A stretch of 64,000 bases of DNA from the NCBI GenBank assembly GCA_046348365.1, contig JAXMEL010000001.1:248001-312000 (forward strand). The letters run 5' to 3'. The stretch comes from JAEUPI01 sp046348365. Lineage in GTDB: Bacteria > Pseudomonadota > Gammaproteobacteria > Burkholderiales > Burkholderiaceae_C. The notes below the pieces were generated by a model. It was not told the origin of the DNA. It saw only the letters and a program-made list of their open reading frames with translations, and did not search any database. Position 1 is the stretch's first letter. Each line of letters starts with the position of its first letter. Below, in pieces: positions 42,503-50,704 of this stretch. The position numbers were made by a program, and so were the translations under genes.

Positions 42503-43872
42503 AGCACGTGCTCGTGGTCGACGACGAAGACGGCATGCGGCGCACGCTCGAGCTGATGCTGCAGCATGCCGGCTTCGGCGTGGCCAGCTGCGCCGGGTTG
42601 GCCGAGCTGGATGCCGCGCTCGCGCGCCAGCGGCCCGACGTGGTGCTGACCGACCTGCGCCTCGGCGCCGACAGCGGCCTCGATGCGCTGCGCACCGTGC
42701 GCGAGCGCGCGCCGCGGGCCGAAGTGATCCTGATGACGGCCTACGGCACGATCGATACCGCGGTCGAGGCGATCAAGCTCGGTGCGTTCGACTACCTGAC
42801 CAAGCCGTTCGGCGCCGACGAACTGATCGCCCGCGTGCACGGCGCGCTCGAGCGCCGCGTCGCCGCGGCCGCCGCGCCGGGCGAGCGTGGGCTGCCCGAC
42901 GCCGATGGCCCGGGCACGCGCAAGGCCCCGATGGCCGAGGCGCTGGTGGCGCGCAGCGAGGCGATGCGCTCGGTGCTCGAGCTGGTGCGGCGCATCGCGC
43001 CGACCGAGCTGACGGTGCTGATCACCGGCGAGACCGGCACCGGCAAGTCGATGGTCGCGCAAGCGATCCACGATGCCAGCGGGCCGACGCCGCGCCGCAT
43101 GGTGTCGGTCAACTGCGCCGCGCTGCCCGAGGCGCTGCTCGAAAGCGAACTGTTCGGGCACGAGAAGGGCGCCTTCACCGGCGCGGTCGCGCTGCACAAG
43201 GGGTTGTTCGAGGTGGCCGACGGCGGCACGCTGTTCCTCGACGAGATCGAGTGCCTGACGCCGAGCCTGCAGTCCAAACTGCTCGGCGTGCTGCAGGATC
43301 ACCGCATCCGCCGCGTCGGCAGCAACCGCATGCTGCCGGTGGCCACTCGCGTGATCGCCGCGACCAACGCCGCGCTGGATGACATGGCGGCCAGCGGCGC
43401 TTTCCGCCAAGACCTGTTCTACCGGCTCAACGTGGCGCGCATCGACATCGCGCCGCTGCGCGACCGGCGCGACGACATCGAGCCGTGCATCGAGCGCGTG
43501 CTGGCCGACATCGCGGCGCGCCGCGGCGGCGCCTATCGCATCGCCGCGCCGGCGCTGCAGCGGCTGCTCGCCTATCGTTACCCCGGCAACCTGCGCGAGC
43601 TGCGCAATGCCATCGAATGGGCCGTCGCGGTGGGCGGCGGTGCACCGATCGAGCTGGCGCATCTGCCGCAGGCGATCCGCGACTTACCCGTTGCGCACGG
43701 TGCGGCCGGCGACGCGCGTGCGCCGGCCGGCACGCTGAAGGACAACGAGCGCGACCTGATCGCGCGCGCGGTCGCGCAGCACGGCCACAACCTGTCGCAG
43801 GTGGCGCGCGAGCTGGGCATCGGCCGCACGACGCTGTGGCGCAAGCTCAAGCACTATGGGCTCGATCACTGA
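42499..43872 (+). CDS. NtrC-type sigma-54-dependent response regulator
   Basis: A 457-residue three-domain activator. The receiver has Asp8/Asp9 and the phosphorylated Asp52 (VVLTDLRLG). The AAA+ domain has Walker A GETGTGKS, the sigma-54 contact loop GAFTGA and Walker B GGTLFLDEIE. A Fis-type helix-turn-helix NLSQVARELGIGRTTLWRKLK closes the protein. It must act at sigma-54 promoters, and the only good one seen nearby is at 34032, upstream of the thiocyanate-dehydrogenase-like gene. Confidence 0.95.
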   Translation: MKHVLVVDDEDGMRRTLELMLQHAGFGVASCAGLAELDAALARQRPDVVLTDLRLGADSGLDALRTVRERAPRAEVILMTAYGTIDTAVEAIKLGAFDYLTKPFGADELIARVHGALERRVAAAAAPGERGLPDADGPGTRKAPMAEALVARSEAMRSVLELVRRIAPTELTVLITGETGTGKSMVAQAIHDASGPTPRRMVSVNCAALPEALLESELFGHEKGAFTGAVALHKGLFEVADGGTLFLDEIECLTPSLQSKLLGVLQDHRIRRVGSNRMLPVATRVIAATNAALDDMAASGAFRQDLFYRLNVARIDIAPLRDRRDDIEPCIERVLADIAARRGGAYRIAAPALQRLLAYRYPGNLRELRNAIEWAVAVGGGAPIELAHLPQAIRDLPVAHGAAGDARAPAGTLKDNERDLIARAVAQHGHNLSQVARELGIGRTTLWRKLKHYGLDH

Positions 43873-44515
43873 TTCGAGCGGCGGCGCGGGTGCCGGCCGG
43901 CGCCGGCGGTGGACCAATGTGCTCGGGCGGCTGTCGTTGACGCTGGCGCTGGCATTGACACTCGGTGGCTGCGATCGGGGGCGCGAGCCGCCAGCCGACG
44001 ACAAGGCGGTGCAGGACCTGACCGGCGCCGCATTCGGCCGCCATTTCGAGCTCAGCGATCACGCCGGCCAGCGCCGGCGCCTGGCCGACTACGCCGGCAA
44101 GGTGGTGGTGCTGTTCTTCGGCTACACCCAGTGCCCCGACGTGTGCCCGACGACGCTCTCGACGATGCGCGAGGCGATCGAACTGCTCGGCCCCGACGCC
44201 GGCAAGGTGCAGGTGCTGTTCGCGACCATCGACCCCGAACGCGACAGCGCCGAGATGCTGGCGCAGTACGTCGGCGCGTTCCACCCGTCGTTCGTCGGCC
44301 TGCGCGGCAACGATGCGCAGACCGCGAGCATGGTGCGCGAATTCAAGCTCACCGTCGTGCGCTTTCCGACCGCCAACGGCCAGTACACCGTCGACCACAG
44401 CGTCGGCAGCTATGTGTTCGACCGCGGCGGCCACCTGCGGCTGTACCTGCCGCACGGCCATCCGCCACGAGCCGTCGCCGACGCGTTGCGCCGGTTGCTG
44501 ATCGAGCCGGCGTAG
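43856..44515 (+). CDS. SCO1/SenC-family copper chaperone lipoprotein
   Basis: A 219-residue thioredoxin-fold copper protein. An N-terminal hydrophobic segment ends in a lipobox (LTLGGC), so it is probably anchored in the membrane. The copper ligands are C-x3-C in TQCPDVCPTTLS and the distant His in YTVDHSVG. SCO proteins metallate cytochrome oxidase CuA sites; here, at the end of the copper-enzyme module, it may supply the dehydrogenase-like protein. It overlaps the response-regulator gene by 17 bases. Confidence 0.93.
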   Translation: MGSITDSSGGAGAGRRRRWTNVLGRLSLTLALALTLGGCDRGREPPADDKAVQDLTGAAFGRHFELSDHAGQRRRLADYAGKVVVLFFGYTQCPDVCPTTLSTMREAIELLGPDAGKVQVLFATIDPERDSAEMLAQYVGAFHPSFVGLRGNDAQTASMVREFKLTVVRFPTANGQYTVDHSVGSYVFDRGGHLRLYLPHGHPPRAVADALRRLLIEPA

Positions 44516-44574
44516 ACGGGGCTCGCGCGGCGCCGGCGCGCACCGGCCCGCGGCGCGCGCGCGCCGTCAACGCA

Positions 44575-44820
44575 TCAGCCGTGCAGGCCTTCGTACTTGG
44601 CGCGCAGCTCCTCGGGCGACTCGACGAAGTCGGGGTTCTGCACGATGCAGTCGGCCGGGCAGACGAGCTTGCATTGCGGTTCGTCTTCGGCGCCGACGCA
44701 CTCGGTGCACTTCAGCGCGTCGATCACGTAGATCGGCTCGCCGACCGAGATCGCTTCATTGGGGCACACCGGCTTGCAGGCGTCGCACGCGGTGCAGTCG
44801 TCGTTGATCAACAGGGCCAT
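44575..44820 (-). CDS. 2[4Fe-4S] ferredoxin of the benzoyl-CoA reductase operon
   Basis: An 81-residue ferredoxin. The clusters are ligated by C-x2-C-x2-C-x3-C in DDCTACDACKPVCP and by C-x2-C-x8-C-x3-C in KCTECVGAEDEPQCKLVCP; the longer loop in the second motif and the C-terminal helix are typical of the Thauera-type electron donor to benzoyl-CoA reductase. Last gene of the minus-strand operon, 46 bp after bcrD, with AGGA upstream of the ATG. It would accept electrons from KorAB. Confidence 0.94.
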   Translation of the reverse strand: MALLINDDCTACDACKPVCPNEAISVGEPIYVIDALKCTECVGAEDEPQCKLVCPADCIVQNPDFVESPEELRAKYEGLHG

Positions 44821-44866
44821 GGTTCTCGCTTCCTCTCAGTGTCAATGCTTCGGCGCATCGGGGCCG

Positions 44867-45715
44867 TCAGGCCGCGGTGGCCGACTCCAGCTCTGCGAGC
44901 TTGGCATGACGGTACGCACCCCAGATCGCCGCGCCGATGGCGCCAGCATAGATCGAATCGACATGCGATTCGGCAGTGACCTTGACCTTTTCGTTGACCA
45001 TCTCCTCCTGGATCGCCGCCAGCAGGCCGGCGTCGAGCGCGAGGCCGCCGGTGAGCAGCGCGACGCCGTCCTTGACGCCGGTGACCTTGAGCAGCTTGAC
45101 GATGCGCGAGGCCATCGACAGGTGGATGCCCTTCAGGATGTCGGGCGTGGCGATGCCGCGGCTGACCATGTTGATGACGTCGGTTTCGGCCAGCACGGCG
45201 CAGATCGAACTGACCTTCTCGGGATCCTTCGAGGTCTTCGACAGCGGGCCGATCTCCTCGACCGCCACGCCGAGGTAGCGCGCGATGTTTTCGAGGAACT
45301 GCCCCGAGCCCGAGGCGCACTGGCTGGTCATCTTGTAGCTCAGCACCTTGCCGCGCTCGTCGATCGAGATCGCGCGGCCGTTGAGCGCGCCGATGTCGAC
45401 CACCGCGCGCGCCTGCGGCTGCAGGAACACGCCGCCGCGCGCGTGCGTGGTCATCGAGTAGAAGTGGCCGGTGGCGAACTTGACGTTCTCGCCCTCGCCG
45501 GTGGTGGCGATGTAGTCGACGTCGTTGGCCGCGAGCTTGGCGTCGGCGAGCACGCCGTCGCGGCCTTCGGAGGCGAGCGACATCGGGTCGCGCCGGCGGA
45601 TGCGCTCGCAGCGCTTGGCCAGCCAGGTGGGGTTGCCGTTCTTGTCGAACGAGAACAGCACCGACTTGACGGCGCCGGAGCCGATGTCGATGCCGATGGT
45701 ATGGATGGGTTTCAT
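44867..45715 (-). CDS. bcrD: Benzoyl-CoA reductase subunit D (BcrD)
   Basis: A 282-residue ASKHA ATPase subunit, the length of Thauera BcrD. It starts MKPIHTIGIDIGSGAVKSVL; the [4Fe-4S] region is SQCASGSGQFLEN and the second phosphate motif is VVDIGALNGRAIS. With BcrA it hydrolyses two ATP per electron pair to drive ring reduction. Overlaps bcrA by ATGA. Confidence 0.96.
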   Translation of the reverse strand: MKPIHTIGIDIGSGAVKSVLFSFDKNGNPTWLAKRCERIRRRDPMSLASEGRDGVLADAKLAANDVDYIATTGEGENVKFATGHFYSMTTHARGGVFLQPQARAVVDIGALNGRAISIDERGKVLSYKMTSQCASGSGQFLENIARYLGVAVEEIGPLSKTSKDPEKVSSICAVLAETDVINMVSRGIATPDILKGIHLSMASRIVKLLKVTGVKDGVALLTGGLALDAGLLAAIQEEMVNEKVKVTAESHVDSIYAGAIGAAIWGAYRHAKLAELESATAA

Positions 45716-47052
45716 TGCCGTGCCTCCGCGGTCTTGCCTTCTTCGACGACGGCGCGCCACGCGAACGTGGCACCGCCGAGTGCGCCGGTGTAGATCGAAT
45801 CGGGGTTGATGTTCAGCGCCAGCTCGCCGTAGTTCTCGGTCACCAGCTCCTTCAGCGCCTTGACCGCAGCCTCGTTCTTGGCCACGCCGCCGGTGAAGGT
45901 GAACTCGTTGCGGATGCCGCCCGAGCGCGCCAGGATGCTCATCGCGCGCAGGATGATCGCGCGGTGCAGGCCGGCCATGATGTCTTCGCGCTTGTCGCCC
46001 AGCGCGAGGCGGTCGCGCAGCTCGGCGCCGGCGAACACGGTGCAGGTGCTGTTGATGCGGATCGTCTTCGTGCTCTGCATCGCCATCGGCCCCAGCTCGT
46101 GCAGCCCCATGTTCATCTCGTCGGCGATGTAGCCCAGGTAGCGGCCGCAGCCGGCGGCGCAGCGGTCGTTCATCTGGAAGCTCTCGACGATGCCGGCCGG
46201 GTCGACCTGGATCGCCTTGGTGTCCTGGCCGCCGATGTCGAGCACCGTCGCCGTGCCGGGATACATCACGTGCGCGCCGAGGCCGTGGCACAGGATCTCG
46301 CTCCTGATGTGCTCCTTGGAGAACGGCAGCCGCGCGCGGCCGTAGCCGGTGCCGACGACGTAGGTTTCCTCCATGTTCGTGTCGAGCACGCCCTTGATCG
46401 GGGCTTCCACCTGGGCGCGGCGCGCGGCGGTTTCGGGCAGCGCGATGAAGGTGCGCTCCAGCGCGGCCAGCAGGTGGCGGCGCATCGAGTCGCCATAGAC
46501 GCGGTTCTCGACCTCGATGATCGAGCGGTCGAACAGGTTGAGCAGGAAGTCGTAGCGGATGCCCATGCTCTTGGCCACCGCTTCGCCCGCCGCCAGGTAC
46601 TGGCTGCCGGCGATGTCGCGGAAGAAGTCGCTCTTGCGCTTGGCGCCGGGGGCGAACAGCGCGCCGGCCTCGGCCTTCAGCTGCTTGAACACCACGCCCA
46701 GCGCCTCGCGGATCGCCGGGCCCATGTCGCCGAAGTTGGTCTTCTCGAGGTTGCGCAGGCAGGTGGCTTCGAGGTCGTCGAGCTGCTCGAGGTACTGCTC
46801 GGCGCGGAAGTCGCGTTCGAGCTGGCCGATGAAGCCGTCGAGCGCGCCGTTGAGCGCCTTGGTCTGCGTGAGTGCCTGGCGGAACAGCTGGAAGCGCCCC
46901 GACAGCAGCGCCTCCTGCTTGGCCACCGCAGCGGCGGTGTCGTAGTTCGAGCGCGAGTTGGTGATGCCGCGGCCGAGGATGTTCTGGTTCTCGTCGATCA
47001 CCACCGCCTTGGTGGTGGTCGAGCCGAGGTCGATGCCGATGAAGCAACGCAT
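45712..47052 (-). CDS. bcrA: Benzoyl-CoA reductase subunit A (BcrA)
   Basis: A 446-residue ASKHA ATPase subunit. IGIDLGSTTTKAVVID is phosphate motif 1, TVLDIGGQDTKAIQ motif 2, and NDRCAAGCGRYLG holds the cysteines for the [4Fe-4S] cluster bridging BcrA and BcrD. The large insert between residues 60 and 250 distinguishes BcrA from BcrD. The start MRCFIG has an AAAGGA ribosome site; earlier in-frame starts lack one. Separated from bcrB by about 150 bp that contain a repeat. Confidence 0.96.
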   Translation of the reverse strand: MRCFIGIDLGSTTTKAVVIDENQNILGRGITNSRSNYDTAAAVAKQEALLSGRFQLFRQALTQTKALNGALDGFIGQLERDFRAEQYLEQLDDLEATCLRNLEKTNFGDMGPAIREALGVVFKQLKAEAGALFAPGAKRKSDFFRDIAGSQYLAAGEAVAKSMGIRYDFLLNLFDRSIIEVENRVYGDSMRRHLLAALERTFIALPETAARRAQVEAPIKGVLDTNMEETYVVGTGYGRARLPFSKEHIRSEILCHGLGAHVMYPGTATVLDIGGQDTKAIQVDPAGIVESFQMNDRCAAGCGRYLGYIADEMNMGLHELGPMAMQSTKTIRINSTCTVFAGAELRDRLALGDKREDIMAGLHRAIILRAMSILARSGGIRNEFTFTGGVAKNEAAVKALKELVTENYGELALNINPDSIYTGALGGATFAWRAVVEEGKTAEARQ

Positions 47053-47109
47053 GTTCAGATCCTTTTGTCTGTTTGTCGCAGAAGCGCGGATTGCAGCGCA
47101 CGAACAGGT

Positions 47110-47204
47110 GCAGCCAAGCGGCAACCGCGGATCCGGCTCCGCCGGGCCGCTGGTTGCGCCCCCTTGAGGGGGGGCGGCCGAAGGCCGTTACGGGGGTGGG
47201 TCAT
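47110..47204 (-). repeat. 95-bp GC-rich dispersed repeat, copy 2 (intergenic)
   Basis: Reads ATGACCCACCCCC to GCTTGGCTGC on the minus strand and aligns with 38791-38885 base for base over most of its length. It fills most of the gap between bcrB and bcrA and contains the hairpin CCCCCTC-aa-GGGGG. Confidence 0.85.
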
Positions 47205-47205
47205 G

Positions 47206-48566
47206 TTAGTTGGCCGCGATGTTGATGATCGGCTTGCCCGACGGACCGACCGGCGCGGCGTGGCCGTAGGTGCGCTTCTGCTTGATCATCTGGAAGTAGC
47301 TCTCGAGCCGGTTCTTCACGTTGGCGGCCGAGAAGTAGCGCGGGTCGACGAGGTCGGTTTCGATGAAGGCCGCCGGCTTGCCGGTGCGGCGCTCCACCTC
47401 GCGCAGGATCAGCAGCTGGCCGGCCGAGAAGCTGTTGCAGCTCTTGATCGAGTTGATCAGCAGGCCGTCGGCGCTGTATTCGTCGATGTACTTGCAGATC
47501 ATGTCGATGCGCGCCGGCAGGCTGTGGTTGGTGTAGCAGCCCAGGCAGTACTCGGCCAGCGACTCCAGCGGATGCTCGGGGTCGTGGCGGAAGCCGAAGT
47601 CATAGAGGCCGCCGACCTTGGCGTAGGTCGACGACACCACGACCGCGCCTTCCTCGTAGAACATCTTCCAGAAGTCGCGAAGCTCGTCCAGTTCGGCGGC
47701 CCCTCGACGACCAGCCGGTACTTCTCCTCGCCCATCTCGCCGTCGGGCGTGACCGGGCCCTTGCCCAGGCGCATGCGCTCCTCGATCTCGGCGCGTAGCA
47801 CGCGGTAGTACTCGCTCGCCTCGGGCGTGCCGCGGAAGGCGGTGAAGATGGGGCCGATGTAGTAGACGGCGCCGAAGTAACCGTCGATCGGGCTGGGCCG
47901 GTTCTTGGCCGACTGCAGCACCGCCACCAGGTCCTCCTCGGCCTTGGCCGACTCGCGCAGGTACTGGCGCAGGCGGTCGATGTCGAACTTGACGCCCGAG
48001 ATGCGCTCGAGCGTCGGGATCACCGTCTCCTTGAGCTGCTTGACGACGTACTCGCGCATCTGCGGCTCGATGCGGCCCTTCTCCTGGTACGGCACGTGCA
48101 GCATCACCGTCTCGCAGCCGTACTTGTGGCGGATCAGCTCGAACCACTTCATGAAGGTGAAGCAGCCGGTGTAGCTGAGCAGCAGGATGTCGGGCCGCGG
48201 CATCGGGTCGCCGGTGGGGCCGATCTCGCCGCCCATCATCATGCCCAGGTCGGCCTTCACGTAGGTGCAGACGTCTTCGCTCTGGCCGTCGCGCTCGGCG
48301 TCCATGATCATCTTGCCGCTCTTCTTGCGCATGCCGTTCTGCAGCGCATTGGTCTCCGGCAGGCTGCGCGCGAAGTCGAAGCACATCAGCAGCTCGTTCA
48401 GGTTGCCCGGCACGAACGTGGCCGACACCTTGCGGTTGTTCTGGCGCGCGGTGGCGAGCTCCATGTAGTTCTGGTTGATCAGCTCCTTCTGCAGCCACAT
48501 CGCGTCTTCCTTCTGGACGTTCTGCGGCTTCTTGCTGGACTGCGGCATCGCGATCGGTGTGTTCAT
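47206..48566 (-). pseudogene. bcrB: Benzoyl-CoA reductase subunit B (BcrB), interrupted by a one-base frameshift
   Basis: Start MNTPIAMPQSS has AAGGAG nine bases upstream. The reading frame is a good BcrB up to EGPPNWTSF, then continues out of frame to a stop at 47499 (355 residues). The true C-terminus, RDFWKMFYEEGAVVV to the end at 47206, is in another frame. Insertion of one C after TTC (one G on the plus strand near 47679) restores the family sequence TSFRDFWKMF and gives 453 residues. BcrB and BcrC bind the substrate and the active-site [4Fe-4S] clusters; cysteines in EYCLGCYTNHS and INSIKSCNSF lie beyond the shift. The rest of the operon is intact, so a sequencing error is likely, but a real mutation would abolish the enzyme. 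Confidence 0.88.
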
Positions 48567-48582
48567 CGGTGAGCTCCTTGAG

Positions 48583-48621
48583 CCCCTCTCCCGCCTGCGG
48601 GAGAGGGGTTGGGGTGAGGGT
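48583..48621. repeat. Dispersed hairpin repeat (CTCTCCC/GGGAGAG type), copy B
   Basis: CCCCTCTCCCG-cct-GCGGGAGAGGGG followed by the tag GGGTGAGGG, the same family as 20010 and 50590. It fills the gap between bcrC and bcrB. Confidence 0.85.
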
Positions 48622-48624
48622 GTA

Positions 48625-49809
48625 CTAGGCGGCGTTCCACAGCTTGATCGAATCGGCAAAGGTGCCGGCCTGTTCGCGGATCGGCGCCATCTGGCCGGTG
48701 TTCTCGGCGTACTTGAAGGCGGTGTAGGGGATCTTCTGCTGCGCCAGCACGTCCTGCAGCATCGGCCGCTCGAGCAGCGCCGGGTCGCAGAACGACGGCG
48801 CCGCGAACACCACGCCCTCGGCGCCGCGCGTCTTCACCTGCTTGAGCAGGTAGACACCTTTTTCCTCGCGCGTGGCATCGTACTTGGCGGCGGTGGAAGC
48901 CGACGCGTGCAGGAAGGCCTTCGACAGCTCGGCCAGCGGGTTGCCGTCGTCCTTCACGTCCGACAGCAGCCAGCGCGTGACGAGGCACAGGTCGTCGTCG
49001 ACGACGTAGCAGCCCGACATCTCGATCGACTTGATCAGCGCCAGCGGCGGCTGCTCGCAGAACGAGCCGTTGATCACCACGCGTGCGTTGTCGCGCTTGG
49101 GCCGCTGCAGCTGCTCGGCCGCGGCGAGGTACTCGCGCACCAGCGCCGTGTGCTCTTCCACCGGCAGCACCATGCCGGCGCGCAGCAGCAGGTAGACCTC
49201 GGAGGTCGGCGCCTGCCACGGCTTGGCGGCGCGGTAGGCGTACAGGTCGGCGACCGCGCGGCGGTTCTCGTTGAAGACCTTGATCGACGCGTTCAGCTCG
49301 GCGTCGGTGATCGGCTTGCCGCGCAGCTTGCCGAGGTCGTCGCGGATGTGCTGCATCTCCTCGACGTAGAACTTGCCGCCGACGTCGTCCTGGTAGTTCT
49401 GCGGCACGTCGACATAGCGCACGTACTTGTCCTTGAACAGGATCTGCCACATGCCCGACAGGTTGCGGATCACGTCGCAGATGCTGGGGAACAGCATGCC
49501 GTCGAGGCAGTCCAGGCGCCCGGTGAGGCCCAGCTCGATCGTCGAGCGCGGGATGCGGCAGATGTAGCTCTGGTAGTACGCGTCGCCCTGGATCACCTCG
49601 AGCGAGTCGCCGCCACCGAGGATGCCCACCGGCAGCATGCCGGCGGCGTGCACGATCTCGCGCGGCACGTACACCGGCATGTAGCCGATCGCCTTGCGCC
49701 CGGGGGCCTTGGCCTTCCACTCCTTCACCGCGGTGAAGTTCAGATCCTCGAACAGCGCCTCGCAGCGCTCGACGATCTCCATGACGCGGGGTTTGCTTGC
49801 AACAGCCAT
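48625..49809 (-). CDS. bcrC: Benzoyl-CoA reductase subunit C (BcrC)
   Basis: A 394-residue member of the HgdB/BcrB/BcrC family. It begins MAVASKPRVMEIVERCEALF and contains IGYMPVYVPREIVHAAGMLPVG, the cysteine region SYICRIPRS and GRLDCLDGMLFPSICDVIRN, and NGSFCEQPP. Together with BcrB it forms the benzoyl-CoA-binding half of the enzyme that reduces the ring to cyclohexa-1,5-diene-1-carbonyl-CoA. The start overlaps the dch stop by one base (TGATG). Confidence 0.95.
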   Translation of the reverse strand: MAVASKPRVMEIVERCEALFEDLNFTAVKEWKAKAPGRKAIGYMPVYVPREIVHAAGMLPVGILGGGDSLEVIQGDAYYQSYICRIPRSTIELGLTGRLDCLDGMLFPSICDVIRNLSGMWQILFKDKYVRYVDVPQNYQDDVGGKFYVEEMQHIRDDLGKLRGKPITDAELNASIKVFNENRRAVADLYAYRAAKPWQAPTSEVYLLLRAGMVLPVEEHTALVREYLAAAEQLQRPKRDNARVVINGSFCEQPPLALIKSIEMSGCYVVDDDLCLVTRWLLSDVKDDGNPLAELSKAFLHASASTAAKYDATREEKGVYLLKQVKTRGAEGVVFAAPSFCDPALLERPMLQDVLAQQKIPYTAFKYAENTGQMAPIREQAGTFADSIKLWNAA

Positions 49810-50573
49810 CACCGGTGCTCCCAGTTGGGTTTGCGTTTCGCGAGGAACGCGACGAGCCCTTCGTTGGCATCGCGCGTCGACATCAATCGGTCGAGATACA
49901 GCCGCTCGACCTCGGCCAGGCGGGTGCGCACGTCGCGCCGCATCGCGCCGCGCGCGGCGGCGGTGGCGCAGGCAACGGCCGCCGCACTCTTGCCCTGCAG
50001 GTGTTCGTGGAACCAGGCCAGCGCCGCGGCCTCGGGGTCGTCGGCGACGATGTGCACGAGGCCCTTGCGTTCGGCTTCCACTGCGCCGATCGAGCGGCCC
50101 GAATACAGCAGGTCCTCGGCGGTCGGCTGGTTGACGCGATACGGCAGCAGCACCGAAGCGGCGGGCGCGAACACGCCGAGCTTCATCTCGGGCTGGCCGA
50201 ACTGCGCGTCGGGCGCGGCGACGATCCACGTGCCGGCCAGCGCCACCTCGAGCCCGCCGCCGAGGCACTGGCCGCGCACGGCGACCAGGATCGGCGCCGG
50301 GAAGTCGACCATCGCATTGATCAGCGCGTGCAGCCCGGCCAGCATCTGCGCGCACTGCGCGGGCAAGTGCTCCTCGACGCTGGCGCCGAAGCTGAAGTGC
50401 GGGCCCTCATGGTCGAGCAGCACGCCGCGCAGCTGCGTCTGCGACGCATAGGCGCGCAACGCGCCGTGCAGCGCCGCGATCATCTCGGCGTCGATGATGT
50501 TGGCCTTGGGCCGCGCCAGGCGCAGCCGCAGCAGGCCGCCGTCGGCGTCGAGCCAGTCTTTGAGAGGCGCCAT
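49809..50573 (-). CDS. dch: Cyclohexa-1,5-dienecarbonyl-CoA hydratase
   Basis: A 254-residue crotonase-family hydratase. It starts MAPLKDWLDADGGLLRLRLARPKAN, with DHEGPHFSFGASVEEHLP and ILVAVRGQCLGGGLEVAL as oxyanion-hole segments. These sequences are close to Dch of Thauera. It adds water to the dienoyl-CoA made by BcrABCD, giving 6-hydroxycyclohex-1-ene-1-carbonyl-CoA. Located directly before bcrC, as in known benzoyl-CoA operons. Confidence 0.94.
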   Translation of the reverse strand: MAPLKDWLDADGGLLRLRLARPKANIIDAEMIAALHGALRAYASQTQLRGVLLDHEGPHFSFGASVEEHLPAQCAQMLAGLHALINAMVDFPAPILVAVRGQCLGGGLEVALAGTWIVAAPDAQFGQPEMKLGVFAPAASVLLPYRVNQPTAEDLLYSGRSIGAVEAERKGLVHIVADDPEAAALAWFHEHLQGKSAAAVACATAAARGAMRRDVRTRLAEVERLYLDRLMSTRDANEGLVAFLAKRKPNWEHR

Positions 50574-50589
50574 GTCAGTCGTCCCCCGT

Positions 50590-50688
50590 TCCCTCTCCCG
50601 CTGGCGGGAGAGGGTTAGGGTGAGGGTGGCTCGTGGCACGCGCCTCACCCTCATCCCCCGCCTTCTCCCGCAAGCGGGAGAAGGGGCC
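50590..50688. repeat. Dispersed double-hairpin repeat (CTCTCCC/GGGAGAG type), copy C
   Basis: Two hairpins, CCCTCTCCCG-ctg-GCGGGAGAGGG and CCTTCTCCCG-caa-GCGGGAGAAGG, joined through GGGTGAGGG and CCTCACCCTC tags, as in copy A. It lies between oah and dch. Confidence 0.85.
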
Positions 50689-50704
50689 CGTACCGACAGC
50701 GCGT

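Noticed and set aside
44867..47101. One 744-residue protein covering both bcrD and bcrA
   Set aside because: The N-terminal 460 residues are an off-frame reading of bcrA; bcrD starts at the ATG overlapping the bcrA stop.
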